Positions 26,930-35,611 of a stretch of DNA of 50,583 nt are shown piece by piece. Each line of letters starts with the position of its first letter. Within the stretch, counting starts at the first letter, position 1. The translations under genes and the position numbers were made by a program. The stretch is from an uncultured Clostridium sp. GTDB taxonomy: Bacteria; Bacillota; Clostridia; TANB77; CAG-508. The notes under the pieces were generated by a model, which was given only the letters and a program-made list of their open reading frames with translations, ran no database searches and was not told the DNA's origin. The stretch is from NCBI GenBank assembly GCA_947572725.1, contig CANPDB010000009.1:1-50583 (forward strand). The letters are read 5' to 3'.

Positions 26930-27493
26930 ATGAATGATTTAAGAGTAAAAAGAACATACATATTATTAAAAAATGCTTTATTTGAGCTTATGGCTAAAAA
27001 ATCTTTTGAGGAAATTAAAGTAAATGATATTTGTAATTTAGCAATGGTTCATAGAACTACTTTTTATAGCCATTTCTCAGATAAATATGAACTATTAGAA
27101 TATTGTATTAAAGATGTAGAAGAAGAATTAACGCAGAAAATATCAAGTAGTAAATATTCTAATTCAAGAGAATTTTATACGAATTTAATAATGAATCTTT
27201 TACAATATACTAGTGAAAATAGAAAATTTTTTAAATGTATTTTAAAAAAGAATTCTGACAATGGTATTACAAATATTTTTATGAATACTTGTATTTCCTA
27301 CATTACTACAATGTTAGAAAAAGAAGAAAATATGGATATTTCTCACGAAATACCCATTCCTATAATGGCACAATTTTATTCTGGTGCTGTTATAAGTACT
27401 CTTGCTTTTTGGCTTAAAAAAGATAGTAAATTAACAGAAGAAGAACTATGTGATTATATTATATCTTTAATTTTTGATAGTCCTAATCACTAA
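26930..27493 (+). CDS. TetR/AcrR-family regulator
   Basis: The 187-residue protein has an N-terminal helix-turn-helix, RTYILLKNALFELMAKKSFEEI followed by VNDICNLAMVHRTTFYSHFSDKYELLEY, and a C-terminal ligand domain of the type found in DhaS-like TetR proteins. It is divergent from yhgE, and similar pairs in which the regulator controls the YhgE exporter are common in Firmicutes. The only purine-rich site (AAAGGAA) lies about 14 bases from the ATG, which is a little far. Confidence 0.85.
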   Translation: MNDLRVKRTYILLKNALFELMAKKSFEEIKVNDICNLAMVHRTTFYSHFSDKYELLEYCIKDVEEELTQKISSSKYSNSREFYTNLIMNLLQYTSENRKFFKCILKKNSDNGITNIFMNTCISYITTMLEKEENMDISHEIPIPIMAQFYSGAVISTLAFWLKKDSKLTEEELCDYIISLIFDSPNH

Positions 27494-27502
27494 CTATAGT
27501 GA

Positions 27503-28096
27503 TTAAGATTGTGCTTCTTCATATTCCTTTCTCTTTTTTCGTCTTTCTTGCATTTTTATTCTTAATCTATGATTAAAATACATGTCTAGTACAACAATAA
27601 GTACTAAAATAAATAATACTATTTTACTTTGTAGCACTGACACTATAACTCCAAAATGACTAATCTTAAATTGATATTTTCCTTCTATTTTACTATATGA
27701 TACTTTTTCTTTGTCTTCTCTTTTATTGTTGTCTCCCTTTGTTTGATACAACCTCACACCATTTTCTTCTGTAATTCCTATAATTCTATGTGTGTTTATA
27801 TCTTCCCCATCGTGAAATGAAATAATGTCATTTATTCTTAGTTCGCTTTCACTAACTTCTTTTGAAAAAATAGCATCTCCTACCATAATTGTTGGTTCCA
27901 TACTTTTTGAAACTATAATAAAGTTTTTATATCCTAAAAAATCTGCTATTTTGTCAGGTGTTATAAATGATTTTATTATTAATGTAAAATTTATTATTAG
28001 AATTGGTATTATAATTATGTATAAAATTGTACTTATTATTTTATGTATTTTGTGTATTTTTTTGCTTTCTATTTTGTAATCTCGAATTTTGTACAT
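27503..28096 (-). CDS. Signal peptidase I, SipW/ER type
   Basis: The protein is about 197 residues. It has an N-terminal membrane segment, the nucleophile Ser in VSKSMEPTIMVGD, and His rather than Lys in the second motif (NTHRIIGI), which marks the eukaryote-like S26B class represented by SipW. A second membrane segment and a strongly basic tail close the protein. Such peptidases process special substrates, for example spore or biofilm matrix proteins. The second ATG (28096) has the better spacing from GGAG. It lies near the sortase and LPKTG genes, but no direct link is shown. Confidence 0.85.
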   Translation of the reverse strand: MYKIRDYKIESKKIHKIHKIISTILYIIIIPILIINFTLIIKSFITPDKIADFLGYKNFIIVSKSMEPTIMVGDAIFSKEVSESELRINDIISFHDGEDINTHRIIGITEENGVRLYQTKGDNNKREDKEKVSYSKIEGKYQFKISHFGVIVSVLQSKIVLFILVLIVVLDMYFNHRLRIKMQERRKKRKEYEEAQS

Positions 28097-28198
28097 TTGC
28101 ATTGCTCCTTATCTTTTGTTCTGTAAATTCATTTTATCAAATAATATTGATTATTGCAATCATTCAAAATTAAATTATAACAGTTTAGATATAATAAT

Positions 28199-28415
28199 GT
28201 TACAATTCACAGCCTTATTTTAAATAGCAAATTAGCTAAAGATTTATAATATATTATTTTTTAGGAATGAATATGGGGACCAACGAGTTACAGTTTGTAA
28301 ATAAAATTCGAGGAGCAACTGCACCACAGAAGTTTATCTACAAACTGTTAGCAGTTGGGAATGGATAAAAAATAATATATTATAAATCTTTAAATAAATT
28401 AACTGTGAATTGTAG
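28199..28415. repeat. Nested palindromic repeat, family A, copy 2
   Basis: The outer dyad GTTACAATTCACAG/CTGTGAATTGTAG encloses the same AT-rich stem and inner ACAGTTTGTA/TACAAACTGT stem as at 24368-24572. Loop bases TTCGAGGAG and flanks GGGGACCAAC and GTTGGGAATG are nearly identical between the copies. Confidence 0.75.
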
Positions 28416-28436
28416 TTCAGACTTAATATTACGTAC

Positions 28437-28566
28437 TCGCTCCCAGAAGTGTATATATTAATTTTTTTAGGCTCCCCCAAGTAATTCCTACTCGTATCCT
28501 CCTAAAAAAATTGAATATATAAACTTCTTCGCGCTATTTTAAGTTATCTAGTCTGAACTGTAACTT
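28437..28566. repeat. Palindromic repeat of the CTCCCAG family
   Basis: Arms 28445-28471 and 28501-28528 pair over about 27 bases with few mismatches around a C-rich centre, and the unit begins with CGCTCCCAG. An outer pair TTCAGACTTA (28417) and TAGTCTGAA (28550) also spans it. Together with family A copy 2 it fills the 28097-28720 gap; the remaining 150 bases show nothing I recognise. Confidence 0.65.
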
Positions 28567-28720
28567 GCATTTTTATCGTAACTAAAATGTAATATTTCTA
28601 ATATTTACATTACCTAATCTATAATGCTATAATTATAAGAGAATTATTGTTTTTAAAAAACATTTCATATTATTACAAACTCATGTAACATATATAACAA
28701 AAGAAAAATTGGAGGATATT

Positions 28721-29668
28721 ATGCTTTTTTACAGTTTTGGAACTTTAGATGAATTTATTGAAAACGATTTAATAACAAGCATTCAAGCAGAATCAAACAG
28801 ACTAGAACAAATTATGCTTTTATATGAAAATAAAAAAACAAATTTAGACAATATTGCAACTAACCTAATAAATACTACAAATACTCTTAATAAGAGCAAA
28901 TTAGATGAATTCTATTCCATTAATAATTCATTAAAAAGTTCTTTTGAAGATTTAGACAGCATTTGTAATTTAGCAAAATTTTTAAAGGATTCATTAATAA
29001 ATATAATTTCATTACATGATAAAAATATTGATTATAACTATAATGAGATTAAGGCAGAGTTAATTGAATATAATAAAAAGAGTGACCAATTATATCGTCA
29101 GATATTTGATTTTGAGAACAAATTGACTTTAGTATTAGATTCTGCTTTGCAACTTTCTTTTAATCAAAGAAAATTAAAAAAAGGAAAATCTAATGAAAAT
29201 TCTTTTTCTAAAACTTCTTCATACATAGATTTAAGGAATAATATTGAAGTAAATCATGAAGATAATAATCAATTATTAATTTCTGAAAAAGAACAAAAAG
29301 CATATTTACCATATAAATATGAACAAGTAAAGAAAACTTTTCTTGAATCCAAAAATAAATATAGAACCATGCAAGATGTTATTGATTCTTTATATATTTT
29401 ACCTTTAAACAAATTTAAAAATTCTTCTATTGCTCGTTTTAGAGAAGCTTTTAATTTAATTAGAAATAAAGAAAAAGGTTCTATTACAAAGGCATTAGAT
29501 TTAGGATTAGAATTAATGTTTAAGTATGAATTGAATCCTGTTATTATTGCTGCTTGTAGAAATCTTGATGAACTAGATATTTATTTAGATTGTTTAGATG
29601 AAAATGAGTCTTATGAATTTACTTGTTTTGATATAAAATTTGATATTTCTCTTCAAACTGCTAAATAA
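28721..29668 (+). CDS. Coiled-coil protein of unknown function
   Basis: The 315-residue protein is mostly helical. Residues 10-150 are rich in Asn, Leu and Lys with coiled-coil character, a polar linker follows, and residues 200-300 contain FLESKNKYRTMQDVIDSLYILP and ALDLGLELMFKYELNP. There is no signal peptide or membrane segment. I do not recognise a family. The ATG at 28721 has GGAGG five bases upstream; the TTG before it is inside that site. It has its own strong terminator and stands 140 bases before the sortase. Confidence 0.7.
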   Translation: MLFYSFGTLDEFIENDLITSIQAESNRLEQIMLLYENKKTNLDNIATNLINTTNTLNKSKLDEFYSINNSLKSSFEDLDSICNLAKFLKDSLINIISLHDKNIDYNYNEIKAELIEYNKKSDQLYRQIFDFENKLTLVLDSALQLSFNQRKLKKGKSNENSFSKTSSYIDLRNNIEVNHEDNNQLLISEKEQKAYLPYKYEQVKKTFLESKNKYRTMQDVIDSLYILPLNKFKNSSIARFREAFNLIRNKEKGSITKALDLGLELMFKYELNPVIIAACRNLDELDIYLDCLDENESYEFTCFDIKFDISLQTAK

Positions 29669-29676
29669 TATTTATT

Positions 29677-29723
29677 GAGTTTTAAGAATTTTCATTGTAT
29701 TGAATTCTTAGAACTCTTTTTTT
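29677..29723 (+). terminator. Terminator after the coiled-coil gene
   Basis: GAGTTTTAAGAATT and AATTCTTAGAACTC pair with one bulge and run into seven T residues. Confidence 0.88.
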
Positions 29724-29808
29724 ATTGAATAGGAAAATATAATAAGTAATAATAAAATTTGTTTTTTTGTACAAACTAACAAAAAACACAGGAGAAATAT
29801 AAAGAAAA

Positions 29809-30453
29809 ATGAATCAAATTTTAATGACAAAATTAAAGTCTTCAAAGGATAGACTTAAATATAAACGCTTTTTTAAATTTCAATTTAGCTTTTCAATTTT
29901 AATTCTTCTTGTTATTATTATTTTTATTATGTTTTATATAAACTCTCTCCATAAAGAACAGACTATTTCTAGAAAATTAATTAGTAACTATAATATTTAC
30001 AAATTATATTCTAATATATCTCAGGATGAATCTTCCATGGAATCCTCTGAAACTTCTGCTAATAATTCTCGTTTATTTGGAGCCATTGAAATTCAGAAGA
30101 TTAACATTTTTTATACGATTTTTTCAGAAACTACAGAAGAATTGCTAAAAATTGCTCCTTGTAAATTTTATGGAGATTCTTTAAATAAAAATGGGAATCT
30201 CTGTATTGCTGGTCACAATTATAATAATTCTATGTTTTTTAGTAATATAAATATCTTGGAAAATGATGATGAGATTTTTATTTATGATAATGATGGAAAT
30301 AAGTATGTTTATTATGTTTTTGATATGTATGAAGTTAAACCTTCGGATTTATCTCCTATTTTTAATTATAATCGTAATTATAAAGAATTAACTTTAATTA
30401 CTTGTAATAATCTAAACTCAAATAGAATTATTGTTAAGGCTAAGCAAAAATAA
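29809..30453 (+). CDS. Sortase
   Basis: The 214-residue protein has one N-terminal membrane segment (about residues 25-47) and a sortase fold with the catalytic His in CIAGHNYNN, Cys in LTLITCNN and Arg in SNRIIVKA. This is the class D/E-like layout. The enzyme joins LPxTG proteins to the cell wall or to pilin-like polymers. A single small LPKTG protein is encoded convergently just downstream and is the obvious substrate. AGGAG is about 14 bases from the ATG. Confidence 0.88.
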   Translation: MNQILMTKLKSSKDRLKYKRFFKFQFSFSILILLVIIIFIMFYINSLHKEQTISRKLISNYNIYKLYSNISQDESSMESSETSANNSRLFGAIEIQKINIFYTIFSETTEELLKIAPCKFYGDSLNKNGNLCIAGHNYNNSMFFSNINILENDDEIFIYDNDGNKYVYYVFDMYEVKPSDLSPIFNYNRNYKELTLITCNNLNSNRIIVKAKQK

Positions 30454-30496
30454 TTATTTATACTAGTTTGAGCAATGTAAATTAAAATATATGAAA

Positions 30497-30528
30497 ATGA
30501 AGCATATTGATCTTACAATATGCTTCAT
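30497..30528. terminator. Hairpin between sortase and LPKTG genes
   Basis: ATGAAGCATATTG and CAATATGCTTCAT form a perfect 13-base stem with a 6-base loop between convergent genes. No T-run follows, so termination strength is uncertain. Confidence 0.6.
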
Positions 30529-30566
30529 CCAATTAGTACTAATTAATTTATTTTAATATAATTTAC

Positions 30567-30959
30567 TTATATATCTTTATATTCTTTAATTTTTCTATAA
30601 GCATATACTGCTGAAACACCAAATATAACAACTAATGCTGCAACAGGAACTGAGCTTTCAATACCTGTTTTTGGTAAATTAGTATTGTTATAAATACTAG
30701 AGTTGTTTGTGTTGCTGTTTGTTTTTGTGTTAGTATTAGTGTTAGTGTTAGTGTTTCTATTTGTATTGCTATTTGTGTTTGTATTAGTATTTGTGTTTGT
30801 ATTGCTGTTATTTGAATTACTGTTTGATGAATTAGATAATGTAGAAGTTAAATCATTAAATCCTGTATTATCTGCTGCAAATACACTTGAACTGAATGCT
30901 ATTACCATAACACTAATTAGTACAATTGAAATTCCTTTGATTAAATTTGTTTTTCTCAT
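30567..30959 (-). CDS. Small LPKTG-anchored cell-wall protein
   Basis: The 130-residue protein has a signal peptide ending near SSVFAAD, a low-complexity Asn/Thr/Ser stretch of about 50 residues (repeats of NTNT), then LPKTG near residue 96, a membrane segment and the tail YRKIKEYKDI. That is a complete sortase-sorting signal with almost no globular domain. It may be a spacer-like surface protein. The sortase at 29809-30453 is the likely partner. The 240 bases upstream hold nothing I recognise. Confidence 0.85.
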   Translation of the reverse strand: MRKTNLIKGISIVLISVMVIAFSSSVFAADNTGFNDLTSTLSNSSNSNSNNSNTNTNTNTNTNSNTNRNTNTNTNTNTKTNSNTNNSSIYNNTNLPKTGIESSVPVAALVVIFGVSAVYAYRKIKEYKDI

Positions 30960-31199
30960 AACTGACTCTCCTTACCTCTCTTTATATATTTATTATTGTT
31001 ATAACTGCTATTAATTATACTTATTTTTATAATTTTTTAACAGTTATTTCAAAGAAAATATATAAAAAATATATTTCTTTTGTTTTCAATTAGTATTCTA
31101 TACTTAAAAATTATGTATGTCAATACTTTTTCCATTAATAATCTATTACATTTACATTACAGAAATATTACATCACTTATGATATTTTTGCAATGTTTT

Positions 31200-32291
31200 T
31201 TATACATTAAATTTAAATAATACAATATCTCCATCTTGCATTACATATTCTTTTCCTTCTGAACGAACTAACCCTTTTTCTCTAGCAGCTGTCATAGAAC
31301 CTTCTTTTATTAAATCATCAAAAGAAACTACATCTGCTTTTATGAATCCTCTTTCTATATCTGTATGAATTTTTCCAGCAGCTTGTGGCGCTTTTGTTCC
31401 TTTTTTTATTGTCCAAGCTCTTACTTCTGGCTCTCCTGCTGTCAAGAAAGACATTAAACCTAATAAATCATAACTTTTTTTAATCACTTTGTCTAATCCT
31501 GACTCTTCTAAGCCTAAAGCTTCTAACATTTCTTTTTTATCATTATCATCTAAGCCTGAAAGTTCTTCTTCTATTTTAACACATAAAGGAATTACTTCTG
31601 CTTTTTCTTTTTCGGCATATTCTTTTACTTTTAATACCATTTCATCATTTTCACTGTTTTCAATTTGTTCTTCAGAAATATTAGCAATATAAAGAATTGG
31701 CTTTGTTGTTAATAAGAACATATCTTTAACAAAAACTTGTTCTTCCTCAGTATAATCTAAAGCTCTTGCTGATATTCCTTGTTCTAAACTTTGTTTGATT
31801 TTTTCTAACAAATCAATTTCTTCCTGGTATTTTTTATCAGCCTTTAAATTTTTTCTTGCTTTATCTAATCTCTTATTTATAGTTTCAATATCAGCAAAAA
31901 TCAATTCTAAATTAATTGTTTCGATATCTCTTATTGGGTCAACACTACCATCAACATGAACAACATTAGAATCATCAAAACATCTAACAACTTCACAAAT
32001 AGCATCAGTTTCACGAATATGAGATAAAAATTTATTACCTAAACCTTCACCCTTACTTGCACCTTTTACTAAACCTGCAATATCAACAAACTCAATTACA
32101 GCATGAGTTGTCTTTTGGGGATTATACATTTCAGTTAATTTATCTAATCTCTCATCAGGCACAGGAACAACTCCTACATTTGGCTCAATTGTACAAAAAG
32201 GATAATTTGCACATTCTGCACCAGCTTTTGTTATACTATTAAACATTGTACTTTTTCCTACATTTGGTAGACCTACAATTCCTAATTTCAT
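31200..32291 (-). CDS. ychF: Redox-regulated ATPase YchF
   Basis: The 363-residue protein has the Obg-type G domain of YchF: Walker A GLPNVGKST, switch region DIAGLVKGASKGEGLGNKFL and the altered specificity motif (NISEEQ after ILYIA) that makes YchF prefer ATP. The C-terminal TGS domain includes TFLTAGEPEVRAWTI-like FLTAGEPEVRAWTIKKGT. It is a conserved ribosome-associated ATPase. The ATG at 32291 has AAAGGA upstream. A 32-base TGAGACA repeat lies 20 bases before the start codon. Confidence 0.93.
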   Translation of the reverse strand: MKLGIVGLPNVGKSTMFNSITKAGAECANYPFCTIEPNVGVVPVPDERLDKLTEMYNPQKTTHAVIEFVDIAGLVKGASKGEGLGNKFLSHIRETDAICEVVRCFDDSNVVHVDGSVDPIRDIETINLELIFADIETINKRLDKARKNLKADKKYQEEIDLLEKIKQSLEQGISARALDYTEEEQVFVKDMFLLTTKPILYIANISEEQIENSENDEMVLKVKEYAEKEKAEVIPLCVKIEEELSGLDDNDKKEMLEALGLEESGLDKVIKKSYDLLGLMSFLTAGEPEVRAWTIKKGTKAPQAAGKIHTDIERGFIKADVVSFDDLIKEGSMTAAREKGLVRSEGKEYVMQDGDIVLFKFNV

Positions 32292-32310
32292 CTTATTTTC
32301 ATTCCTTTCT

Positions 32311-32342
32311 TGAGACATTTGGGACAGTCCTAATTTGTCTCA
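32311..32342. repeat. 32-base repeat TGAGACA...TGTCTCA (family D), copy 1
   Basis: This copy ends with TGAGACA and TGTCTCA and has GGGACAGTCC inside. It differs at four or five positions from the two copies at 34343-34374 and 34450-34481. About 40 bases of related sequence follow both this copy and the one at 34343 (GTCGTAACTTGTTG and GTCGCAACTTGTCG). Confidence 0.75.
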
Positions 32343-32389
32343 TATTTTTGTCATAATTTGTCGTAACTTGTTGTACACATGAGAACATT

Positions 32390-34327
32390 TTACTTTTTCT
32401 TATTTGCTATTTCATCTTTTATATTTTTAACAAATCCTTCTACTTTCATAGTTTGATTTTCAGCACTTTCTCTAGAACGAACTGCAACAGTATTTTCTTC
32501 AACTTCCTTAGCTCCAACAACTAACATATATGGAACTTTTGAAAGTTGAGCTTCACGAATTTTATACCCTGTTTTTTCATTCCTGTCATCTACTTCTACA
32601 CGAATGCCTTCCTTTACTAATTCTTCTTTTATTTTATATGCATATTCATGTTGATTATCTGTAATTGGCAATATCTTTACTTGTGTTGGTGCTAACCATG
32701 TTGGAAGAAATCCTTTTGTTTCTTCTAATAAGAAAGATATAAATCTATCAGAACTTCCTAAAATTGCTCTATGAATTACAACTGGTCTATGTTTTTCTCC
32801 ATCTTCCCCAACATATTCAAGTTCAAATCTTTCTGGTAATGCAAAATCTAATTGGCAAGTTGGAATTGTTACATCATGATTTAAAGCTGTTTTTATTTGT
32901 ATATCAATTTTTGGTCCATAAAATGCTGCTTCTCCTTCTGCTTCGTAAAATGGAATTTCTAGTTCTGTTAATATTTCCCTTAATTGACTTTCAGCTGTAT
33001 TCCACATCTCATCATTATCAATATATTTTTCTTTATTATTTTTATCTCTTAAAGATAATCTATATTGAAATGCTTCTGCTGGGAAATTGAAATCTTTTTG
33101 ATATACTTCCACTATTAATTGTAACACTTTACCAACTTCTTCTTTTATTTGATCTGGTCTTACAAATAAGTGTGCGTCATTTTGACACATTTGACGAACT
33201 CTTTCTAGTCCACATACACTTCCACTTGATTCATATCTAAAGTCGTGTGCAAGTTCACCTATTCTAATTGGTAAATCCCTATATGAGTGCATTTTATTTT
33301 TATATACAAGCATATGATGAGGGCAGTTCATTGGTCTTAAAACCATTTCCTCATTTTCCATTTTCATAACTGGGAACATATCTTCTTTATAGTGATCCCA
33401 ATGGCCAGAAGTTTTGTATAAATCTACATTTGCAAGTGATGGTGTATATACATGGTCATAACCTAAAGACAGTTCCTTATCTTGAATATATCTTTCTAAT
33501 ATTCTTCTTATTGTTGCACCGTTAGGTAAATACATTGGAAGACCTGCACCTACTAATGGATGAGTCATAAATATATCTAAATCTTTCCCTATTTTTCTGT
33601 GGTCTCTTTGTTTCGCCTCTTCTAAAAATTGTAAATGTTCTTCTAACATACTCGCTTTTGGAAATGATATAGCATAAATTCTTTGTAGCATTTTATTTTT
33701 CTCGCTACCTCTCCAATAAGCTCCAGATGATGAAAGTATTTTAACTGATTTTACTTTACCTGTACTCATTAAATGTGGTCCAGCACATAAATCTGTAAAA
33801 TCGCCTTGTTTGTAAAAACTTATTTCTTCACCTTCTGGTAATTCTTCAATTAATTCTTGTTTGTAAATTTGTCCATCCATTAATTTTAATGCTTCATTTT
33901 TTGGTAAAGAAAATCTTTCTATTTCTATATCTTCTTTAATTATCTTCTTCATTTCTTCTTCAATTTTAGCTTTATCTTCATCTGTAAAAGGATTTTCTAC
34001 ATCAAAATCATAATAGAAACCTTCATCAATAGAAGGACCTATTGCAAACTTAACATCTGGAAATAGTCTTTTTACGGCTTGAGCCATAATATGGGAAGTT
34101 GTATGCCAATATGCCTTTTTACCTTCTAAATCATCATCATTAAATGTATGAATAACTAAATTGCAATCATCTTGTATTTCATATCTTAAGTCTTTAATCG
34201 CTCCATTGATTTCACCACAAGTTGCTACCCTTGCTAGACCTTCACTAATTTTTTTAGCAACATCTAAAATTGAACTTCCTTCCTCTACTTCTAAAATAGA
34301 GCCATCCTTTAAACTAACTTTAATCAT
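32390..34327 (-). CDS. thrS: Threonyl-tRNA synthetase
   Basis: The 645-residue protein has a TGS domain, the second-additional editing domain with HTTSHIMAQAVKR, the class II core (motif 2 FRYESSGSVCGLERVRQM, zinc and Thr-binding MNCPHHM) and a C-terminal anticodon domain (VKILPITDNQHEYAYK). It charges tRNA-Thr. The ATG at 34327 follows AAGGAGGAG; the upstream extension runs through a repeat and is not coding. A T-box leader lies upstream, with a family D repeat pair between it and the start codon. Confidence 0.95.
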   Translation of the reverse strand: MIKVSLKDGSILEVEEGSSILDVAKKISEGLARVATCGEINGAIKDLRYEIQDDCNLVIHTFNDDDLEGKKAYWHTTSHIMAQAVKRLFPDVKFAIGPSIDEGFYYDFDVENPFTDEDKAKIEEEMKKIIKEDIEIERFSLPKNEALKLMDGQIYKQELIEELPEGEEISFYKQGDFTDLCAGPHLMSTGKVKSVKILSSSGAYWRGSEKNKMLQRIYAISFPKASMLEEHLQFLEEAKQRDHRKIGKDLDIFMTHPLVGAGLPMYLPNGATIRRILERYIQDKELSLGYDHVYTPSLANVDLYKTSGHWDHYKEDMFPVMKMENEEMVLRPMNCPHHMLVYKNKMHSYRDLPIRIGELAHDFRYESSGSVCGLERVRQMCQNDAHLFVRPDQIKEEVGKVLQLIVEVYQKDFNFPAEAFQYRLSLRDKNNKEKYIDNDEMWNTAESQLREILTELEIPFYEAEGEAAFYGPKIDIQIKTALNHDVTIPTCQLDFALPERFELEYVGEDGEKHRPVVIHRAILGSSDRFISFLLEETKGFLPTWLAPTQVKILPITDNQHEYAYKIKEELVKEGIRVEVDDRNEKTGYKIREAQLSKVPYMLVVGAKEVEENTVAVRSRESAENQTMKVEGFVKNIKDEIANKKK

Positions 34328-34342
34328 ATTTCTCCTCCTTCT

Positions 34343-34481
34343 TGAGACACTTGGGACGGTCTTCATTTGTCTCACTATTTTGTCGCAACTTGTCGACAAC
34401 TTAAATTTTATAATTTTATATATCTATTTGACATATTTCTACAATATTGTGAGACAAATGAAGACCGTCCCAAGTGTCTCA
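34343..34481. repeat. Inverted pair of family D repeats inside the thrS leader
   Basis: Two exactly complementary 32-base copies (34343-34374 and 34450-34481, GGGACGGTC inside) flank 75 bases, so an RNA of this region could form a 32-base-pair stem. They lie between the T-box terminator and the thrS start codon. The arrangement looks like a small inverted-repeat insertion. Confidence 0.85.
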
Positions 34482-34483
34482 CA

Positions 34484-34690
34484 ATAAAAAAACACTCCTT
34501 GGTTTATTACCATAGGAGTGCATTATTACACGGTTCCATCCTTATTTTTCACTTAATTTGTAAGATTGTAACGTATCTTTTACGTCTAGCTTGTTCACTA
34601 GAAACTTGAAGAGGTAGTTTTTCAAATATGTTTTCTTAAGCTAGTTTCCAGCCTATGACTAGCTCTCTCTTTTAGTAACCTTTATTTTAC
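34484..34690 (-). ncRNA. T-box riboswitch of thrS
   Basis: On the minus strand the leader begins with the AGAGAG of stem I (about 34670), has a specifier-loop region with Thr codons (AACTACC near 34597), and the T-box GGATGGAACCGTG (34541-34529). It ends in a terminator hairpin (CACTCCTATGGT with ACCAAGGAGTG, 34520-34493) and a T-run. Uncharged tRNA-Thr should favour the antiterminator. The pairing bulge reads UGGA, which calls for a tRNA ending UCCA. Confidence 0.85.
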
Positions 34691-34724
34691 TTTTTCTCTT
34701 ACTTGTTTTTTCTTATCTTTTATT

Positions 34725-34753
34725 ATTTTAATTCCTTTTCTTTAAAAAGTCAA
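34725..34753 (-). promoter_or_regulatory. Promoter of the T-box/thrS transcript
   Basis: TTGACT (34753-34748), a 17-base spacer and TAAAAT (34730-34725) lie between tRNA-Thr and the T-box leader on the minus strand. Confidence 0.65.
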
Positions 34754-34781
34754 TAGAAAATATTAGTAAATTTAAATTTAC

Positions 34782-34857
34782 TGGGGCTTCCAACGGGAAT
34801 TGAACCCGTGACCTCAGCCTTACCAAGGCTGCACTCTACCAACTGAGCTATGGAAGC
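34782..34857 (-). tRNA. tRNA-Thr (anticodon GGT)
   Basis: The cloverleaf is complete. The acceptor is GCTTCCA with TGGAAGC, the D-arm is GCTC...GAGT, the anticodon stem is CAGCC/GGCTG with loop TTGGTAA, giving anticodon GGT, and the T-arm is CGGGTTCAATTCCCG. The 3' CCA is encoded. The discriminator base is C, whereas the T-box just downstream has the bulge UGGA that expects U. It lies between sigH and the thrS leader on the same strand. Confidence 0.93.
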
Positions 34858-34865
34858 ATGATGAA

Positions 34866-35516
34866 TTAGTTGTTTTCATCAAACATATTTTTTATTGCTT
34901 TTTTTCTAATTCTTTGAATCGCATTGTCTACTGATTTTACAGGAGAATCCAATTTTTGGGCTATTGTTACATAGCTTTCTCCTTTTATAAATCTTTCTAA
35001 AACTTGTTGTTCAAATTTGCTTAAATGCTTTTGTACCGCTTGTTGTACTTCGTTATAGTATTCTTCTTTCATTATTGTTTCTAATGGATCTTCTACTGTT
35101 TTACTATCAAATGTATCTATTAATTCTACACTATTTTCGTCATTGTTATCATATGCTGCTATATTTAATGATAGATAAGAGTTTAATGGCATATGTTTTT
35201 GTCTGTTTGAGGTTTTGATTGCTGTTATTAGTTGTCTTTCAACACAAATATTAGCAAATGATTTAAATGTGTTTTGTTTTTCAGGATTAAAGTCTTTAAT
35301 TGCTTTAAATAATCCTATCATTCCCTCTTGAATAATATCTTCTCTTTCTGCTCCTATCATAAAGTATTTTCCTACTTTTCTGTTTACTAGTTCTTTGTAT
35401 TTTTCTAATATATATGATAAGGCATTTTGATCACCTTGTTTTATTTGAGATATTATTTGTTCGTCTGTTAAATTATTATATTTGTCTGTTGTAAAAAATA
35501 CATCTTCATTTTGCAT
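34866..35516 (-). CDS. sigH: RNA polymerase sigma-H factor
   Basis: The 216-residue sigma-70 protein has region 2 motifs REDIIQEGMIGLFKAIKDF followed by SFANICVERQLITAIK, and a region 4 helix-turn-helix with KGESYVTIAQKLDSPVKSVDNAIQRIRKK. These are the forms typical of the sporulation factor SigH/Spo0H. SigH drives early stationary-phase and sporulation genes. AAGGG lies close to the ATG and GGAGG 12 bases away. The tRNA-Thr gene begins 9 bases after its stop. Confidence 0.92.
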   Translation of the reverse strand: MQNEDVFFTTDKYNNLTDEQIISQIKQGDQNALSYILEKYKELVNRKVGKYFMIGAEREDIIQEGMIGLFKAIKDFNPEKQNTFKSFANICVERQLITAIKTSNRQKHMPLNSYLSLNIAAYDNNDENSVELIDTFDSKTVEDPLETIMKEEYYNEVQQAVQKHLSKFEQQVLERFIKGESYVTIAQKLDSPVKSVDNAIQRIRKKAIKNMFDENN

Positions 35517-35611
35517 TTGCCCTTAAATACCTCCGCCTGTGCTTTTTCTAGTATTATATCTTTCAAAAATATTAATGTCAAGCAATTTTTTACATTTTTC
35601 GTTATTATTTG

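Noticed and set aside
6668-30850. ACN-rich tracts in the PBP tail and the LPKTG protein as a tandem-repeat or CRISPR-like array.
   Set aside because: They are in-frame low-complexity Asn/Thr codons without conserved spacers. No CRISPR array or cas gene is visible.
32328-34399. N-terminal extensions of YchF and ThrS read through the TGAGACA repeats.
   Set aside because: Strong ribosome sites sit at the conserved starts, and the extensions are just translated repeat.
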